Below, piece after piece: positions 1-12,200 of a DNA stretch of 64,000 nucleotides (its first letter is position 1; every line of letters begins with the position of its first letter). Source of the DNA: Cercis canadensis (lineage: Eukaryota; Streptophyta; Magnoliopsida; Fabales; Fabaceae); NCBI GenBank assembly GCA_003255065.1, contig QAOA01007183.1, forward strand, positions 853,001-917,000, written 5' to 3'. Made by a program: the position numbers and the translations under genes. A model generated the notes under the pieces. It was not told the origin of the DNA and ran no database searches. It worked only from the letters and a program-made list of their open reading frames with translations.

Positions 1-847
1 CTACCTGTCATGGTCATGACAACAAACAAATTACAATCACAATAATTTAATTTTATTGAATACCAAGTTGATAAAACGCTTAAAGGAATCAAAAATTACG
101 TATAGCTTTTCCACAGCTTTGCTAGGTCCTACCTGTGTTAAATTCAACTTTTCTATATATATATTTGTCCCAGAAACAGATTTACTGAGGTTTTCAAAGC
201 CATTTGTCCCAGAAACAAATCACATGATCAACTCAGTCTGTCCCACAGAGAGAGGGAGAGAAAAAGCGCAAAAGCCAGAAGTCACGTCCCTGCAACGACC
301 GTTACCAGAAAAACAAAATTGCTCAAGGACACGTGTCACTCGAAGGAAGACATACACGAATACACTAGACAGTGAATACGGAGACACAAAATCAGAAGAC
401 GGAATCGCGTTCCTTAAAAAACGAGTCAAGGGGATCCCAAATCCCAGGGAAATCAGGCGCGTGAAATTTCACCAGCCACACCCCTCATCCAATGATCCAA
501 GACTACGCCAACCGTCGAGGCCAGGATGCTCTGCACTTCACAGATTTTAACTTTCAACTCAAAGAACGGAAAAATGGTGACTCCTTAACAGCATACGACG
601 CCATCATTTCTTTTCCATCACACTCTCTTTTTTTTTCGGCCAAAATTTCCATCACACTTACACCCACACTTTTGGGACTCGCTCCACCTAGTACTTGCTA
701 CCAAAACACTATTATGTAATTTTGTAAAGGGCTAGGCTATTTTAGTCTTTTCAAAAATGATAATCAAAATAGATATGAAATGAAATAAGAAAGGAATAAG
801 CCGAGAATCAAATTTGTCCCCGTCGGGAGGGAGAGTTGATTGATTAC
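1..847 (-). other. Intron of the MCU gene (left part, open-ended)
   Basis: No coding sequence resembling the second MCU exon is visible on the minus strand here. The stretch contains a palindromic G-box core, GACACGTGTC, at 328-337. Open frames (for example plus strand 56-550) have no recognisable family. If the gene has its usual two-exon form, this is intron of at least 847 bp. Confidence 0.55.
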
Positions 848-1450
848 CTGCTCCGGCCGCAGAAACACCACGTTTCCAAAAACGATGACATTTCCTGACT
901 CATCCAACAACTTCCCAAACTCAGCTCCCTGATCTTCATTCTCACAACCTTCACCGCAGATTCGAATAAACTCAGAGTAGGAAATTGAGGTCTTTGGGAT
1001 CTCCCTCAGTTTTCCTTTCAGCTTCTCCACCTGCGAAACCTTCAGAATCTTCTTTGCATCATTTATGGATATTCCGTGCAGTAAACCACCGGTGGCAGGA
1101 TCCGGCGCCGGAGGGCCAAGGCCGTCCAGACGGAGACGATCTCCGGTAATGTTTAAGCCTTTCAGCTTCTCTCTGAGATTCTCTCCGACAGGAAGCGACA
1201 GAAATTCCGGGAGTCTCGTCGGGCCTGAGTGGTATACGGCTCTCCGGTGGAGAAACCGCAGGAAAAATCCTTTGTCGGCGGATTCCGGCGAGGGGAGGTA
1301 CTCCCGATGGAAGTTGGATTTGGAAGCATTGGGTGGGACAATGGTTTGAAGTGAGGGAGAGGAGACGGCAGTGTGTTGTAAAGTTGCCGACGGTGAGGTG
1401 GTTCTGAAACCGTCCAACAGACGCTTCGTGAGGGTTTTCCGAAGCGCCAT
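848..1450 (-). CDS. MCU6: Mitochondrial calcium uniporter protein (MCU family), first exon, partial
   Basis: The exon encodes the N-terminal 201 residues of a plant MCU (DUF607) protein, the pore-forming subunit for Ca2+ entry across the inner mitochondrial membrane. The first ~40 residues are rich in Arg, Ser and Thr with almost no acidic residues, as in a mitochondrial presequence. The stretch ISINDAKKILKVSQVEKLKG and the end VVFLRPEQ are typical of the soluble domain. The exon closes on a codon boundary at a GCAG|GTAA donor (intron begins at 847). The second exon, which should carry both membrane helices and the DxxE pore motif, is not found between 1 and 847 and must lie beyond the left edge. 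The start is the first in-frame ATG and the exon length is normal. The family call is firm. The MCU6-like label rests partly on the PP2C80-like gene at the other end of the window, which is near MCU6 in Arabidopsis. Confidence 0.88.
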
Positions 1451-1705
1451 TTATGTGTGAGAAATGGGTCCGATAACTCAGCAGTAGCACTGGGGTTTTG
1501 AATGACCTTGAGATCATTTGAGGGAGATTTGGTCATATATATAGGTCCAAGGAACGGGTAGGAGAGAGAATAATTTCATTTTTCTTTTCTCTTTCTTTTG
1601 TCTTTCTGTGACAGATTTTAAAAAGTACAAAAATAAAAGCACTCGCTAAGAAAAAAAAACCTACCATATAAAAATAAATAAAATTATGATTAGAATTCTA
1701 TATAT

Positions 1706-1831
1706 TTTTTTTGGTTACCCACCGGTATCCGGACTTCGCCCCTGTTTCGAGCCGGGAAGGACCACAAGGGTGGTAAAGCTCTCCCAACAGACGCAGCTGC
1801 ATTCTCAAGGGCTCGAACTCGAGACATTTGA
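1706..1831 (-). mobile_element. SINE, 5'-truncated, with perfect 17-bp target duplication
   Basis: The 17-bp direct repeat ATTAGAATTCTATATAT lies at 1689-1705 and again at 1832-1848. The sequence between reads, on the minus strand, from a pol III B-box-like GAGTTCGAGCC close to its 5' end to a terminal A run (T run at 1706-1711 on the plus strand). A long, perfect target duplication plus A tail is the hallmark of LINE-mediated insertion. No A box is present ahead of the B box, so the copy is 5'-truncated. The intact target duplication suggests a young insertion. Confidence 0.82.
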
Positions 1832-1848
1832 ATTAGAATTCTATATAT

Positions 1849-4521
1849 GATTCAGTGAGATAAAGATACAAGCGTGATTTTGGACAAATGACTCATACGA
1901 ATTGTTGCATTTTTAGACAGATTAATGCATGGATTTGTATATATTATAAAACTGAAAATTGATTAATTGTAAAGCTTTGTATTACAATACATTCCTTTAT
2001 AGGCATTTGACCAAAAACAAAATGAACCAGTAATTAAAAAAATAAGAAATATATAATATAGTTTAAATATAAATATCAAGTCGAAATCCCTTGATTCCCC
2101 TCCAATGAATGAATCTGTCCAACCACATCATTATGTATCGCCAATGAAAAGATAAATTCGGTTGATTCAATCACCATATCTGTTTTACTGTAGTTTTTTT
2201 TTTAGGGGAAAATGAATTCATTAATTACTTGTTAAAAAATCAGACATAAATTTCACGTAAACTTCAAGCCAAACTTTAAATTCATCTAAGACCACAAGAT
2301 CAATGAGCTAGTCTATAAGCAATCCTATTGTCATTGTAAGATACTTTGACCCAAATATTATATTTTACAAAAAAATTTACATATTTATGGTACTTTTGAA
2401 TTTATTTACGTAAATATTATAATTTTTTTTTTTAAAAAATACAATATAGTTATTGGGGACTATCGGACATGTTATTGGCTATGTGGTGTGTCTACACTAG
2501 ACACGCCACTTGGCCAATAGCGTATCCAATGGTTTTCACATCTCGAAATTTTATTTTTTTTTTAGTTTTTAAAAATTAATATATATATATATATATATAT
2601 AAATAAGTTCTAAACTACAATATATATGTAAATTAGTTCACAAAGTACAATATTTATGTCAAAAAAGGGCATTCCAATTATTAAAAAGAAAAAAAAAAGT
2701 TGTCTAAATTGAAAACTTGAATTAATTGTTTACAATCACGGTCCGTCCACAGCAGTAGACTGGAAATTAAAATTGAATATAAACTTAATAAAAATAATTT
2801 AAAAAGTTAAATTTTACTTATATTAATTTTACAATTTGTGAATTTCTCTTGAAAAAATAGTACAAAGGACACTATTTTATATAATCCCCGATAAAATAGA
2901 ATTTTATTTTTCAACAATTAATCATCTTTACCATTTTGAGTTAAACTGAAACGGCAATGAATTTGAAGCTATGAGACAGAAGATGATAATATCATATCCA
3001 CCGTTTCCATAAATGGTGTTTCCCGCATTTGGAGGCGCAGCAATTACAAAATTTGTGGCTTTAGTGGGATAAGATGTGCATTCCCCATTTTTCTACTTTC
3101 TTTTGACTGCATGGGATGAACCCATAAAAGTTTGGGGCAGAGAACCGGTTTTGTTAATGAGACCTGGAAGCGTGATGCAGCAAATTCAGTTTTACAGCTC
3201 ACTTGGCACTCAAATGGCTGAGCTTTTGTGCACGAAGGCCTTGTCCACAATACTAACATGGTTGCCAATTTGCCATTTGCCTAAATTTCCCTGTGAACTT
3301 CGCCAAAAAGAGGTATTGACTCGTTCATTTCTAACTGACGTGTGGGCAAGAAATTCACACGTGGTTGCATCAGAAAGAGACGTTGATTCTTATTAATGTC
3401 ACGTTCGTACGTGTACATTCATGTTTTGTTTGTTAATGTCAATTAAGGCAAGTATTATAAAAAGGAGAAAAAAAAACCCGCATGCAGTCATGTTTCAATT
3501 GTAGCCTTACAAATATTATAAACTTTTAACATAAAATATTTTTCTTGGAAATTAGGAATAAAAGGGTATGCATAAAATATATATCCCTTTCTGACTAATA
3601 AGCACAATTATCTATGATTTCTTATGGCCATAGTGTAACCATACATTTAATAAGTTAGACAAAAATGAAATAATTCATATACATACACCAATATCTTATA
3701 TATTTGGTAGCTAAGAAGGCCATTGACAGAAAACGCAGCTAGTTGTTGGGTTTTTTCTTACTCGAAATCGTTAATTAGAGGAAGTCATATTCTGTAATTG
3801 GGATATTAAAGAATGAAGAACTGAAAATAGAACTTCAACCTTAGAAGGAGACCATCTGAAACAATTTAATTGTATGCGTTGTTTAACTTGTTTTTATGAA
3901 AGAATTTTGATTACCATTTGCAGGAGGGCGCTTCATTGTGGCCCCCCAAAGTTTTTAAAATACAAAATTTTATTAGTTTTCACCTTTTATTCTTATAATA
4001 TACACGTTTCACCTCATCAAAAAAAATTATTTTTTAAAAAACACTTAATATTTTAGTTCATCCAATACTTTAATGCTCTAGCTTTTTTATTTTGGTAGAA
4101 CTTTATTATAGCTTTACCAATGACCATTTGGTATTTTAAATTTTGTACATTAAAAGAAAAAAAAAACAAATTTACAATTCTCTCTTGGACGCCTCTTGAA
4201 GGGTATACGAAATAGCTATGTCTTTTATTTTGAGGAAGATATGTGGAATCACGTTTTGGAGTCCATGAAAGGTAAGGGAGGGAATTATGAATCTGAGGAT
4301 GCAAGGAATTGCGTATACACCCTACAGCGGCCATTTCACTCTCGTACCAAAATTTGTATCTCGAGAACCAATGACAATTAAAATTAGTAAATTACTAAAC
4401 CAACTTTGCCCTATCACCTCTAATACACAGATCTGATCATGTGACATGAGTCATGTTGTAAATATCTGAGTCATACATTCTATTAAAGCTCATGTGAACT
4501 ATTAAAGTTTAATGTGCTTTA
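1849..4521. other. Intergenic, AT-rich, no gene recognised
   Basis: Apart from the foldback element at 2345-2663, I see no gene. Open frames at 3044-3396 on both strands are short, overlap each other and have no family signature. An AT dinucleotide run lies at about 2579-2600. Confidence 0.6.
2345..2663. mobile_element. MITE-like foldback element, copy 1 of a long-TIR family
   Basis: The left end TTTGACCCAAATATTATATT pairs as an inverted repeat with the right end (on the minus strand TTTGACATAAATATTGTACT). Similarity continues inward for ~70 bp as AT-rich sequence. The centre holds a GC-richer palindromic part: TATTGGCTATGTGG facing CCACTTGGCCAATA, plus ACACGCCAC. The element at 31699-32169 shares ends and core motifs. 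No transposase frame and no clean target duplication are visible. Confidence 0.6.
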
Positions 4522-4990
4522 GGGTTTGTTTGAGAGTTAAAATTTGGAAGAAATGAGAGAAAAAGAAATGAGTAAATGTGTCAATCATCTTGTTTAGGAG
4601 TTCAAGATTCAAAAAAGAAAGGAAACCAATAGGTAATTTCAAACCCTTGTATTCTTTTTTTGCCTCACTTTTGTGTTCTCCCAATTTAGGAGATTTGGAG
4701 AGAAAAAATAATAATTTACTATTATATATCTATTTATTTCTTCAAATTTTTTTTTCAAATATTATTTAGATAACATTATTAAATCTTATATTAAATATAT
4801 TTACTTTAGAAATAAAGGATAAATTTGTAAAATCATAAATTTTTATTTATTTCATTTATTTTTTTTTCTTTTTTTGCTCATTTTAATCATCAAAACAAAA
4901 AAGAGAAAAACCTCTTCCTTTCCCTTTCTTTTTTTTCCCTCACTTTCCTCTCCTCTCCTCTCCCCTTCAAAAAAACTCTCAAACAAACCC
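4522..4990. mobile_element. PIF/Harbinger (Tourist-like) MITE with TTA target duplication
   Basis: The 17-bp inverted ends GGGTTTGTTTGAGAGTT (4522-4538) and AACTCTCAAACAAACCC (4974-4990; one extra-A-run neighbour) bound a 469-bp AT-rich segment. TTA lies directly outside each end, at 4519-4521 and 4991-4993. A 3-bp TTA duplication with GGG-type ends is diagnostic of PIF/Harbinger MITEs. Open frames inside are spurious. Confidence 0.75.
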
Positions 4991-4993
4991 TTA

Positions 4994-6661
4994 ATGGTTC
5001 AGATAAACTTTAATAAAATGTACGAATCAGATTTTTGCAACATGACTTATGTCACATGACCGGATCTGGGTTCTCTAATACACATGAGCTGCTCAAGTGT
5101 CTAGGGGGCTGCTGCATCTCATAGGAATCTTTATGCCTTCGATGAGAGTTATATTAACTTCAAGGCAAATTTTATTTATTTATTTAATTTTGACCTTTGG
5201 GAATTTTTTTATTGTAACTAAATGAAATACTAACTAAGAAAATTGACTTTTTTATTAAAAAATAATTTGCTACTAAATTCGGCCATGTGTTTCCAAAACT
5301 TCAAACAACGGCTAATATATGATGCCTTGTGTGCCTGAAATAGACAGGACTTTTAATTCACTGAGATTTTGAAAGGATAATCAAACTAAGATTTTGTTTA
5401 CACTTGGGCGGATCTATATTAGCCTTTGTCCAAATTCTTTGCATTCTAGTCATTTTCTTTTACACGCATATTTTGTCATCTTCTACAATATATGCTTGCC
5501 TCCCTAAACTTTTAGTTTTTTCTTAAAGACCCTTCCCCCCTCTTTTTTTTTTTTTTTTTTTCACAAACTAACGTACCTAATTGGTAATTGCTCATGATCA
5601 GAATCTACAGGTAAAACATAGTTGCCTTCTTTATTCCTTAACATAGCCATTTTTCTTAACAAATAAAATATAAACTAAAGCCTTTCAAAAGGAATATAAA
5701 AATTGAATTAAACCATAAATAACCAAGATCAAATGAAAGGAATAATAGGGAAATAAAAGCTTTAAAAGCCATTGATCCAATTAAAATTTAATACATAACT
5801 ATGTCATGCTCTTGTGACTGGATTTGCTTATCATAAGTGATTGAAGGTACTGCCAAACAGAAGAAAGCCCACTGGAGTGGGAACCATCCGTAATTTTAAT
5901 TTATTATTTGAGGGGCCGTCCGTAATTAGGTATGAAGTACTGCAAATTAATGGGCAATTGATCAATGTTCAATGGATTAATTGCCTATATATCCCATACG
6001 GCTTTAGTGAATAGTGATTATAAGTTTGTATTATGTTGATTGTTGAAGTAAATGCAAATCTAGCTGTAAAGCACTGTGCATGTCACAGTTGCATGAACGC
6101 AATTGCTTTATTACACTCCTCTTGTGTTTTTTTCTAAATTTTTGCCAATGTTTTAATGGGTGTCATAATTGAACAGTAAAACGCTGGACTTATATTTCAT
6201 ACTTAATTTATCGATAAAGATTTTTAGAAAAACGATTCAGGCTCCCTACTCATGCTAATAATTAATAGTAATTTACCTGACAATGAATTTAAAAATGGAA
6301 AGGAACATTGGTATCCAGAGGATTTGGAGAATATTCTCATAAACAAGTTGATTTACGCAAAAATATTCCTTGCCCTAGAGAGACACAAAAAAAAGTTGGG
6401 AAAGATTAGCCAGAATCCCTAAAAAACAAAATTGAAGCAGGAATCCCAACAAATTGGGACTGCCCGAGTGGGAATCGTATAGGCTGTTGGATTCTTTATC
6501 CTTTTAGATTCTAATTACCCATATTACACTTGCTTAGTTAGTGGTAGTACGTGGAAGCCTACTACTCTTATTTCTGTCTTTAAACAAACACTTTTTTTTT
6601 TTTACATTCAAGATATCCTTACACTTTTTGGATATTTGGAATTGGAGCAGTAATTGATAAA
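4994..6661. other. Intergenic, no gene recognised
   Basis: AT-rich DNA with homopolymer runs (T run near 5545-5562). No open frame with a recognisable family and no RNA gene seen. Confidence 0.6.
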
Positions 6662-7072
6662 TCTCTCAAAACAAGTGTAACCACTCATAACCTTTAGCCT
6701 ATAACGCTATAAAGTTCAACCTATTTTCACTGAGCCAACATTTTATAGATTAAATAAACACATCTTTTAACTCTAAATTTCATCCTTCCATAATTAGAAC
6801 ACTGAACACTCCTGACTCATCCTTCAATTTTTGTGGTTTTGATGAAACCCGGTGACCCAATAGTGATCATTGAACCTATTTAGGCGCCGCTGCTGATGAC
6901 TATATGTTTTATATCCTTCGTAGCTTCTGAATTACATTGTTTTCAAATACTATATATTAATATATACGCCAAGACCAAAGTGAACGAATTTGGCAATGCT
7001 CACTGCTCAAAGTGTTACTACGTAAGCCCACTAAACAAAGAAGGTGGAGCTGGGCAATGCCTGGCTAGTCAT
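6662..7072 (+). repeat. Left copy of a ~0.4-kb direct duplication next to an N
   Basis: This 411-bp block is repeated at 7074-7515, the two copies separated only by the single ambiguous base at 7073. The copies align throughout, with a few substitutions and two indels (12 and 19 bp, both absent here). The 31-bp difference in length is fully explained by those indels. Short matching open frames in both copies have no recognisable product. Confidence 0.9.
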
Positions 7073-7073
7073 N
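7073..7073. other. Ambiguous base (N) at duplication junction
   Basis: The only N noticed in the window falls exactly between the two copies of the direct repeat. This suggests that a gap or contig join was closed here. Confidence 0.95.
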
Positions 7074-7515
7074 TCTCTCAAAACAAGTGTAACTCTAAAA
7101 ATTCGCACTCATAACCTTTAGTCTATAACGCTATAAAGTTCAACCTATTTTCACTAAGCCAACATTTTATAGATTAAATAAACACATCTTTTAACTCTAA
7201 ATTTCATCCTTCCATAATTAGAACACTGAACACTCGTGACTCATCCAACCAATCTCATACTTAACTTCAATTTTTGTGGTTTTGATGAAACCCGGTGACC
7301 CAATATTGATCATTGAACCTATTTAGGCGCCGCTGCTGATGAATATATGTTTTATATCCTTCGTAGCTTCTGAATTACATTGTTTTCAAATACTATATAT
7401 TAATATATACGCCAAGACCAAAGTGAACGAATTTGGCAATGCTCACTGCTCAAAGTGTTACTACGTAAGCCCACTAAACAAAGAAGGTGGAGCTGGGCAA
7501 TGCCTGGCTAGTCAT
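7074..7515 (+). repeat. Right copy of the ~0.4-kb direct duplication
   Basis: 442 bp beginning TCTCTCAAAACAAGTGTAAC, as the left copy does, and ending GGCTAGTCAT, after which the sequence continues as unique DNA. It contains the 12-bp and 19-bp segments missing from the left copy. Confidence 0.9.
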
Positions 7516-8399
7516 GGCTTTTGTGGAGACAATAACAAGCTTCTTTCCGACGAGGTCCACTTTGTGCACTGCTTGGTTCGTACATTTTGAGCCGCCACAC
7601 GTAAATGCGCCAATCTTGTATGCCTAGTTTCATAAATAAACACAAGTCATATTGACGCCTAGTTGCCCAACATAATGGCTAATAAATTACGTAACATTGT
7701 GGTCTTATCAGTAATGGATTTTGCAGCTGAGGTAAGCGCACTTAGATTTCATAATCATGACCAAATGCAAATACTAATTAATGGGATATGCCAATCATCA
7801 TTTTAAATCAGTAAAGCCAATGCCCATATTTTATTAACAAAAATATGTTAGCAGCAAAAAGAAGTATGAAATATAGTTTTTTGTCAATGTCAGAGCCCAT
7901 TTGTGGCTTCCACGGTAGACGCAGAAAATACAGTAGTATTGTCCCAAATTCTTCCCATCCCTGCTTTCTCTCTTTTTTTTTTTTTTTTAAAGAAAAAAGG
8001 GGTTGAATTGTTTGTGTGTTCTTTTTTGGTTAGAGAAGGGGAGGTTAACTTGTTCAGGTAGGTAAACCATGCAAAATGTTATATTATTTTCTGCACGCTA
8101 AAACTGAATTTAACCTTGTGTTCTGCAAAAGCCTAAACCTAGCTAGTCCAGTCCAATTGGGAACTGCCCTATTATAAGTATTTAAAAATAGCAAGTTTTG
8201 AGAGTTACAAATTGTGAGCCCTGTGATAGAATAGATGAAACATTTCAGAAAATTAATATGTAGTTATAATAGGTTATTGGTTCGAATTTTATCTTGTTAA
8301 TAGACATTCATATTAATTACGGTGTATCCTGTCTTAGAGTTGGAACAAATTAGTTATGTAACTCTTAAATATTTTTATAGAAAAAGAAAATCTGTTGAA
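7516..8399. other. Intergenic, no gene recognised
   Basis: AT-rich DNA with a long T run near 7974-7988. No coding or RNA feature supported. Confidence 0.55.
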
Positions 8400-8565
8400 T
8401 TACTTGGTGTGGCTCATAAGTAAATTGAGTTCTCTGTATGATGAATCTTGAGGTAATGTCAAGAGTTCGAATACTGCTAGAAGTACTAGTAGCCAAGACA
8501 TGCTAAAAACCCGAGTAATAATTAGTCTTACACTAAAAATATGGGGACCACCTTGTAAAAAAAAA
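8400..8565 (+). mobile_element. Possible tRNA-derived SINE
   Basis: An A-box-like TGGCTCATAAG (8410-8420) is followed by a B-box-like GAGTTCGAATAC (8463-8474), and the segment ends in an A run at about 8557-8565. The box spacing (~42 nt) is longer than in most tRNAs but fits a tRNA with a long variable arm. No target duplication was found, so the call is tentative. Confidence 0.4.
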
Positions 8566-8819
8566 TGCTGCTTATAATTTAGGTTATAAAAATTGGTTGG
8601 AGAGTGAGGGCTAGGCATGTGGGTTATTTATTGCAAAAATGCAATTTTAAAAACAATTTACTTAAAATTGATACTTTTAAAACTATTTATTATTTTGAAG
8701 CACTTTTAAATAAAAGATTATAAGACAAAATGACAATTGGAGTCCAGATATTTTAAAAGTAGTTTTTTTGAAGTCTCACTATATTAAAATAGCGGGACTA
8801 ATTAAAAACAAAAAAAACA

Positions 8820-8910
8820 AACGGAAGCATAGAAGAGGAGAAGAGAAGAGAAGGGAAGGGAGAGTGTGTTGGTAGAGAGGAGAGAGTGGAGAAGAGAAGA
8901 GAGGGGATAG
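8820..8910 (+). repeat. Purine-rich GA/GGA low-complexity tract
   Basis: About 90 bp almost entirely of G and A (GAAGAGGAGAAGAGAAGAG and similar), interrupted by TGTGTTGGT. This is simple-sequence DNA with no evidence of function. Confidence 0.7.
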
Positions 8911-9085
8911 TGCATGAGAAAGAGGATCTTGCTACATTTTGGGAGTCATGCTATTTACAAAATAACAGGGCTTCAGTCTCATTACTTTGTTCAAGCGTAT
9001 TTATTAAAGTATTGTTTTTGCAAAATAGTGGGTCCCTTTATTTTAATGTTATGAAACTCAATAAAAAAATAATGGAGGTTTCTTA

Positions 9086-9284
9086 GATACTTTTAGTATT
9101 TATGTAGTATGTCATACTACATAGAAATAACCAATAAATGAATGACATGTGTACAAATTAACTGTTTTTAAGTTTGTTTAAAAAATTAAATAAATTATAT
9201 TTTATATATAATAAAATATAAAAATTATGTATGATTGTCACGTCAGTGTAGTATGACATACTTACGTAGTATCATAGAATACCC
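9086..9284. mobile_element. Short MITE with ends GATACT.../...GAATACCC
   Basis: Inverted ends share the inner block GTATGTCATACTAC (left, near 9107-9120; right, its complement near 9248-9261) within ~35-bp imperfect terminal repeats. The middle is AT-rich. A reversed, truncated relative lies just after the tRNA-Asp gene at ~22720-22840. No transposase frame. Confidence 0.6.
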
Positions 9285-12200
9285 GAAAAATAATACTTTC
9301 AAAGTAACATGACATGTTTTGTTCGAATTTTCTTGATTAATTTAATTAAAATTATCCTAAACTGGTAATTTTTTTTTTAATTACTCAAATTCTGTAATTT
9401 CTTTCAAAAACAATATTTTATTAATTACGTCATACTTGTACTCCGATTCCGCACTTGCATCCAATTCGGGCCGAATCTGACGTAATTGCAACTATTTTAG
9501 GAAAATGAAGAGTGGGGAAGTGAAAGCTGATAGGTTTATGTATAACTTGAGCCCAAACGTCATCATTCTCATTCCCATATTAAAGCACGAAGAATCAGCT
9601 TCTGATTCAATAATAACGAAGATACTTAAAAATTAGGTGTGCAGTTTCTTAACTTTTAATATCCCTATATCTCTGAGAAGAACCTTTCGATTCTTCTACC
9701 AGAATGAGTGCATGAGATGCGAGTTCATTCACAAATCGCTCTACGGGGCTTGCTGCATATGTAAAACTTAGGAACGGCTAGAATATTAATTTGGATAAAT
9801 AATTTTTGTATACTTATAAGTGGAGGTGTAGAAAATCTAGTGTGAGTTTAATTACATTTAAATGTTCTCATATATGCAGGTGGAAAAGAGGTTTTTGTAG
9901 GTATAAAAACAAGAAGAAGAAAAAAACATATATAACTCATTATTAATGGCAAATATTATTTGAAATATTTAAATTAAAGAAAAATATTTGTTTACAATGG
10001 ATATGGGATGAGAATGACTAAAATGACATTATATATTATTCTTGAAAGGGAATTGACAAATATTATAAAGTGGCAATCAAATTGCAAAAGAAAAGGAAGC
10101 AATCGTTCGAGAATATTTAAGAATAATGGCGAATATGGAAATTGGCATTAGATTTGTTGGAATTTCAATCCACAGAGAAGGTCCTAGTTTGATATGATTT
10201 TCTCAACTCTTGCGTTGACAATGGGTTTGATGATGTAGTGAACCTAATGGTACTCTTGGCTATGAATTAATATGCACATCAAATTCAGTGGTAACCATAC
10301 TTTTAAGATGCGATATGGTTGGGTTTGCGCAGCCCCTGTGTTGCCATTGGCCGAAACTAGTGTTTATTACATCATTATATGCATTGTATTACAAAGATTT
10401 AAGGTGCCATCATTAGAATAGAATCGATTCATTCTTAGCTCTCAGCTTCAGGAATTTCCCGCCAAATTGATCCTATAATATTGGTGATTGAGAAATGTTG
10501 TAACTTTTGTGTTTAAAATGAAGAATACGAATGTGCATGAAAGGACGAAGAAAAGATTCTACTTGTACACGTATACACTCATGTTCCCCACCACAACGAG
10601 AGCAGACGAGGAATATTATTATTATTTACCAACATTCATTGGTTTATCTAGAACTAGCTAGTTGAAGGGGTTAATTAAGAGATATTTATTTTTACATAAA
10701 TAAAACATATTTAATCAAAACGTAAATGAAGGCATTTTGGGCCGCACATGATTTACTAAGTATACATTCAATAAATTAAGGGAAGGCATATTATCAATTA
10801 GCTAGCAAATTAAGCAAGTTGATTGAAATGGACGGTGTTCACATAATTTACTAAGAGTCGTATCATTCATTGCTAGCTACTAGCGCCATCCCTCGTCCCA
10901 TTAAAGCAAGTAGCAATGGCCAGAGACGGAGGTGGGAGAAGAAATGGACAACATCAACTTGCTTCCCAACTACATGTGAAATTGCGAGCGCTCTATCACT
11001 GTTTCTGCCTACTGCATGCGTGCTTTTACTTTTCCGCTCTACAATTACATCTCCTTTTTTCAAACAGAGCCAAACTGCAGCTGCCTTTTAACTAATATCA
11101 ATATAATAATAAGTATTGCAAACCACTTACTAATCTAACTCATCAATCATGTAATTTAAGGGTAAGAGTATAGGTAGTTTTTTGTTGTTGTTGGTATAAG
11201 AGCTTAAGTAATTTATAAAAGATTATAAAAGTGGAATCAATTACTAATGTAAGAGGAAAGATTTTTTTTTTTTTTTTTTTCATAATAATTCGAAAGTTTA
11301 AATTTTTAATAATTAAACTTTATATTATTATACTATATCTAGTTACTTTATAAAAAAAAAAAAAAAGATGACAGCAAAAATTACTTAAAAATTTAGAGCG
11401 AATATATTAGTGTAGGATATGGAAGAAATCAATCTTTGACCAAATAAATTATATTAAACAATTGCTATAAAACCAACACTGTTGCCTAATATGATTGATA
11501 ATAATAATAAATCGGGGGGAAAAGGCCGCAAAGGATGGAACCGAGTGGCTCTTCTTTTTCTCTTTTCATCACTTTATTTTCCATAATATTTTGAGAAGCT
11601 CCTCTTAGTGGCAAATTTGATTGCATTTGCATATAAAGAAACACAGCATTGTGGGATCTAAAATGAATCTTTGACCGGCGAAGTTGTCGTTTATGAGTTT
11701 GTCGTTGATTTAATTGACATGATAGATCTCCATCATGGGACCTTTTGCCTGGGCAAAGGACAATGGATCGTTGACTGATTACGTTATGCAGTTGATGGTG
11801 GAGAAGAAATATTTGTGAGTGGCAACAATTTGATTTAAGCAGTTGCTATACTGCGTAAGAAAGCACGCAAGCAGAAGCAGAGTCCAATACGAGTTATCAT
11901 CACAATTGTGTTGTGGGATTTCTCCTTCTTGGTTCATTTGTACTTAACGATCTTCATTAGAACGTCCCCTTTCTTATTGGACAAAGAAAAAACAAATAAG
12001 GACCAAGAAAGAAAATGACTTGAAACTTGGAAGGTTCAAGTAATAGAGAATTATGTTTTTATTAAAAAACAAATACTTTTGATGAAAAATAATCACACTC
12101 TTAACTTTACAAACCCTAAATCTTGATACACGGATCTGTCACATCCTTTTTTAAAAAGTAATCAAGTTTGTTCATTATTTTATTTTTTTGAGGGGCATGT

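Noticed and set aside
56-550. 164-codon open frame on the plus strand
   Set aside because: No family signature, composition like non-coding DNA, and it lies within the inferred MCU intron.
3044-3396. Overlapping open frames on both strands
   Set aside because: Short, mutually overlapping, no recognisable domain, no supporting splice context.
6896-7590. Two nearly identical short peptides
   Set aside because: They are the same open frame seen twice because of the duplicated block; no known product.
10863-11091. Open frames on opposite strands
   Set aside because: Neither shows a domain, signal peptide or splice evidence.
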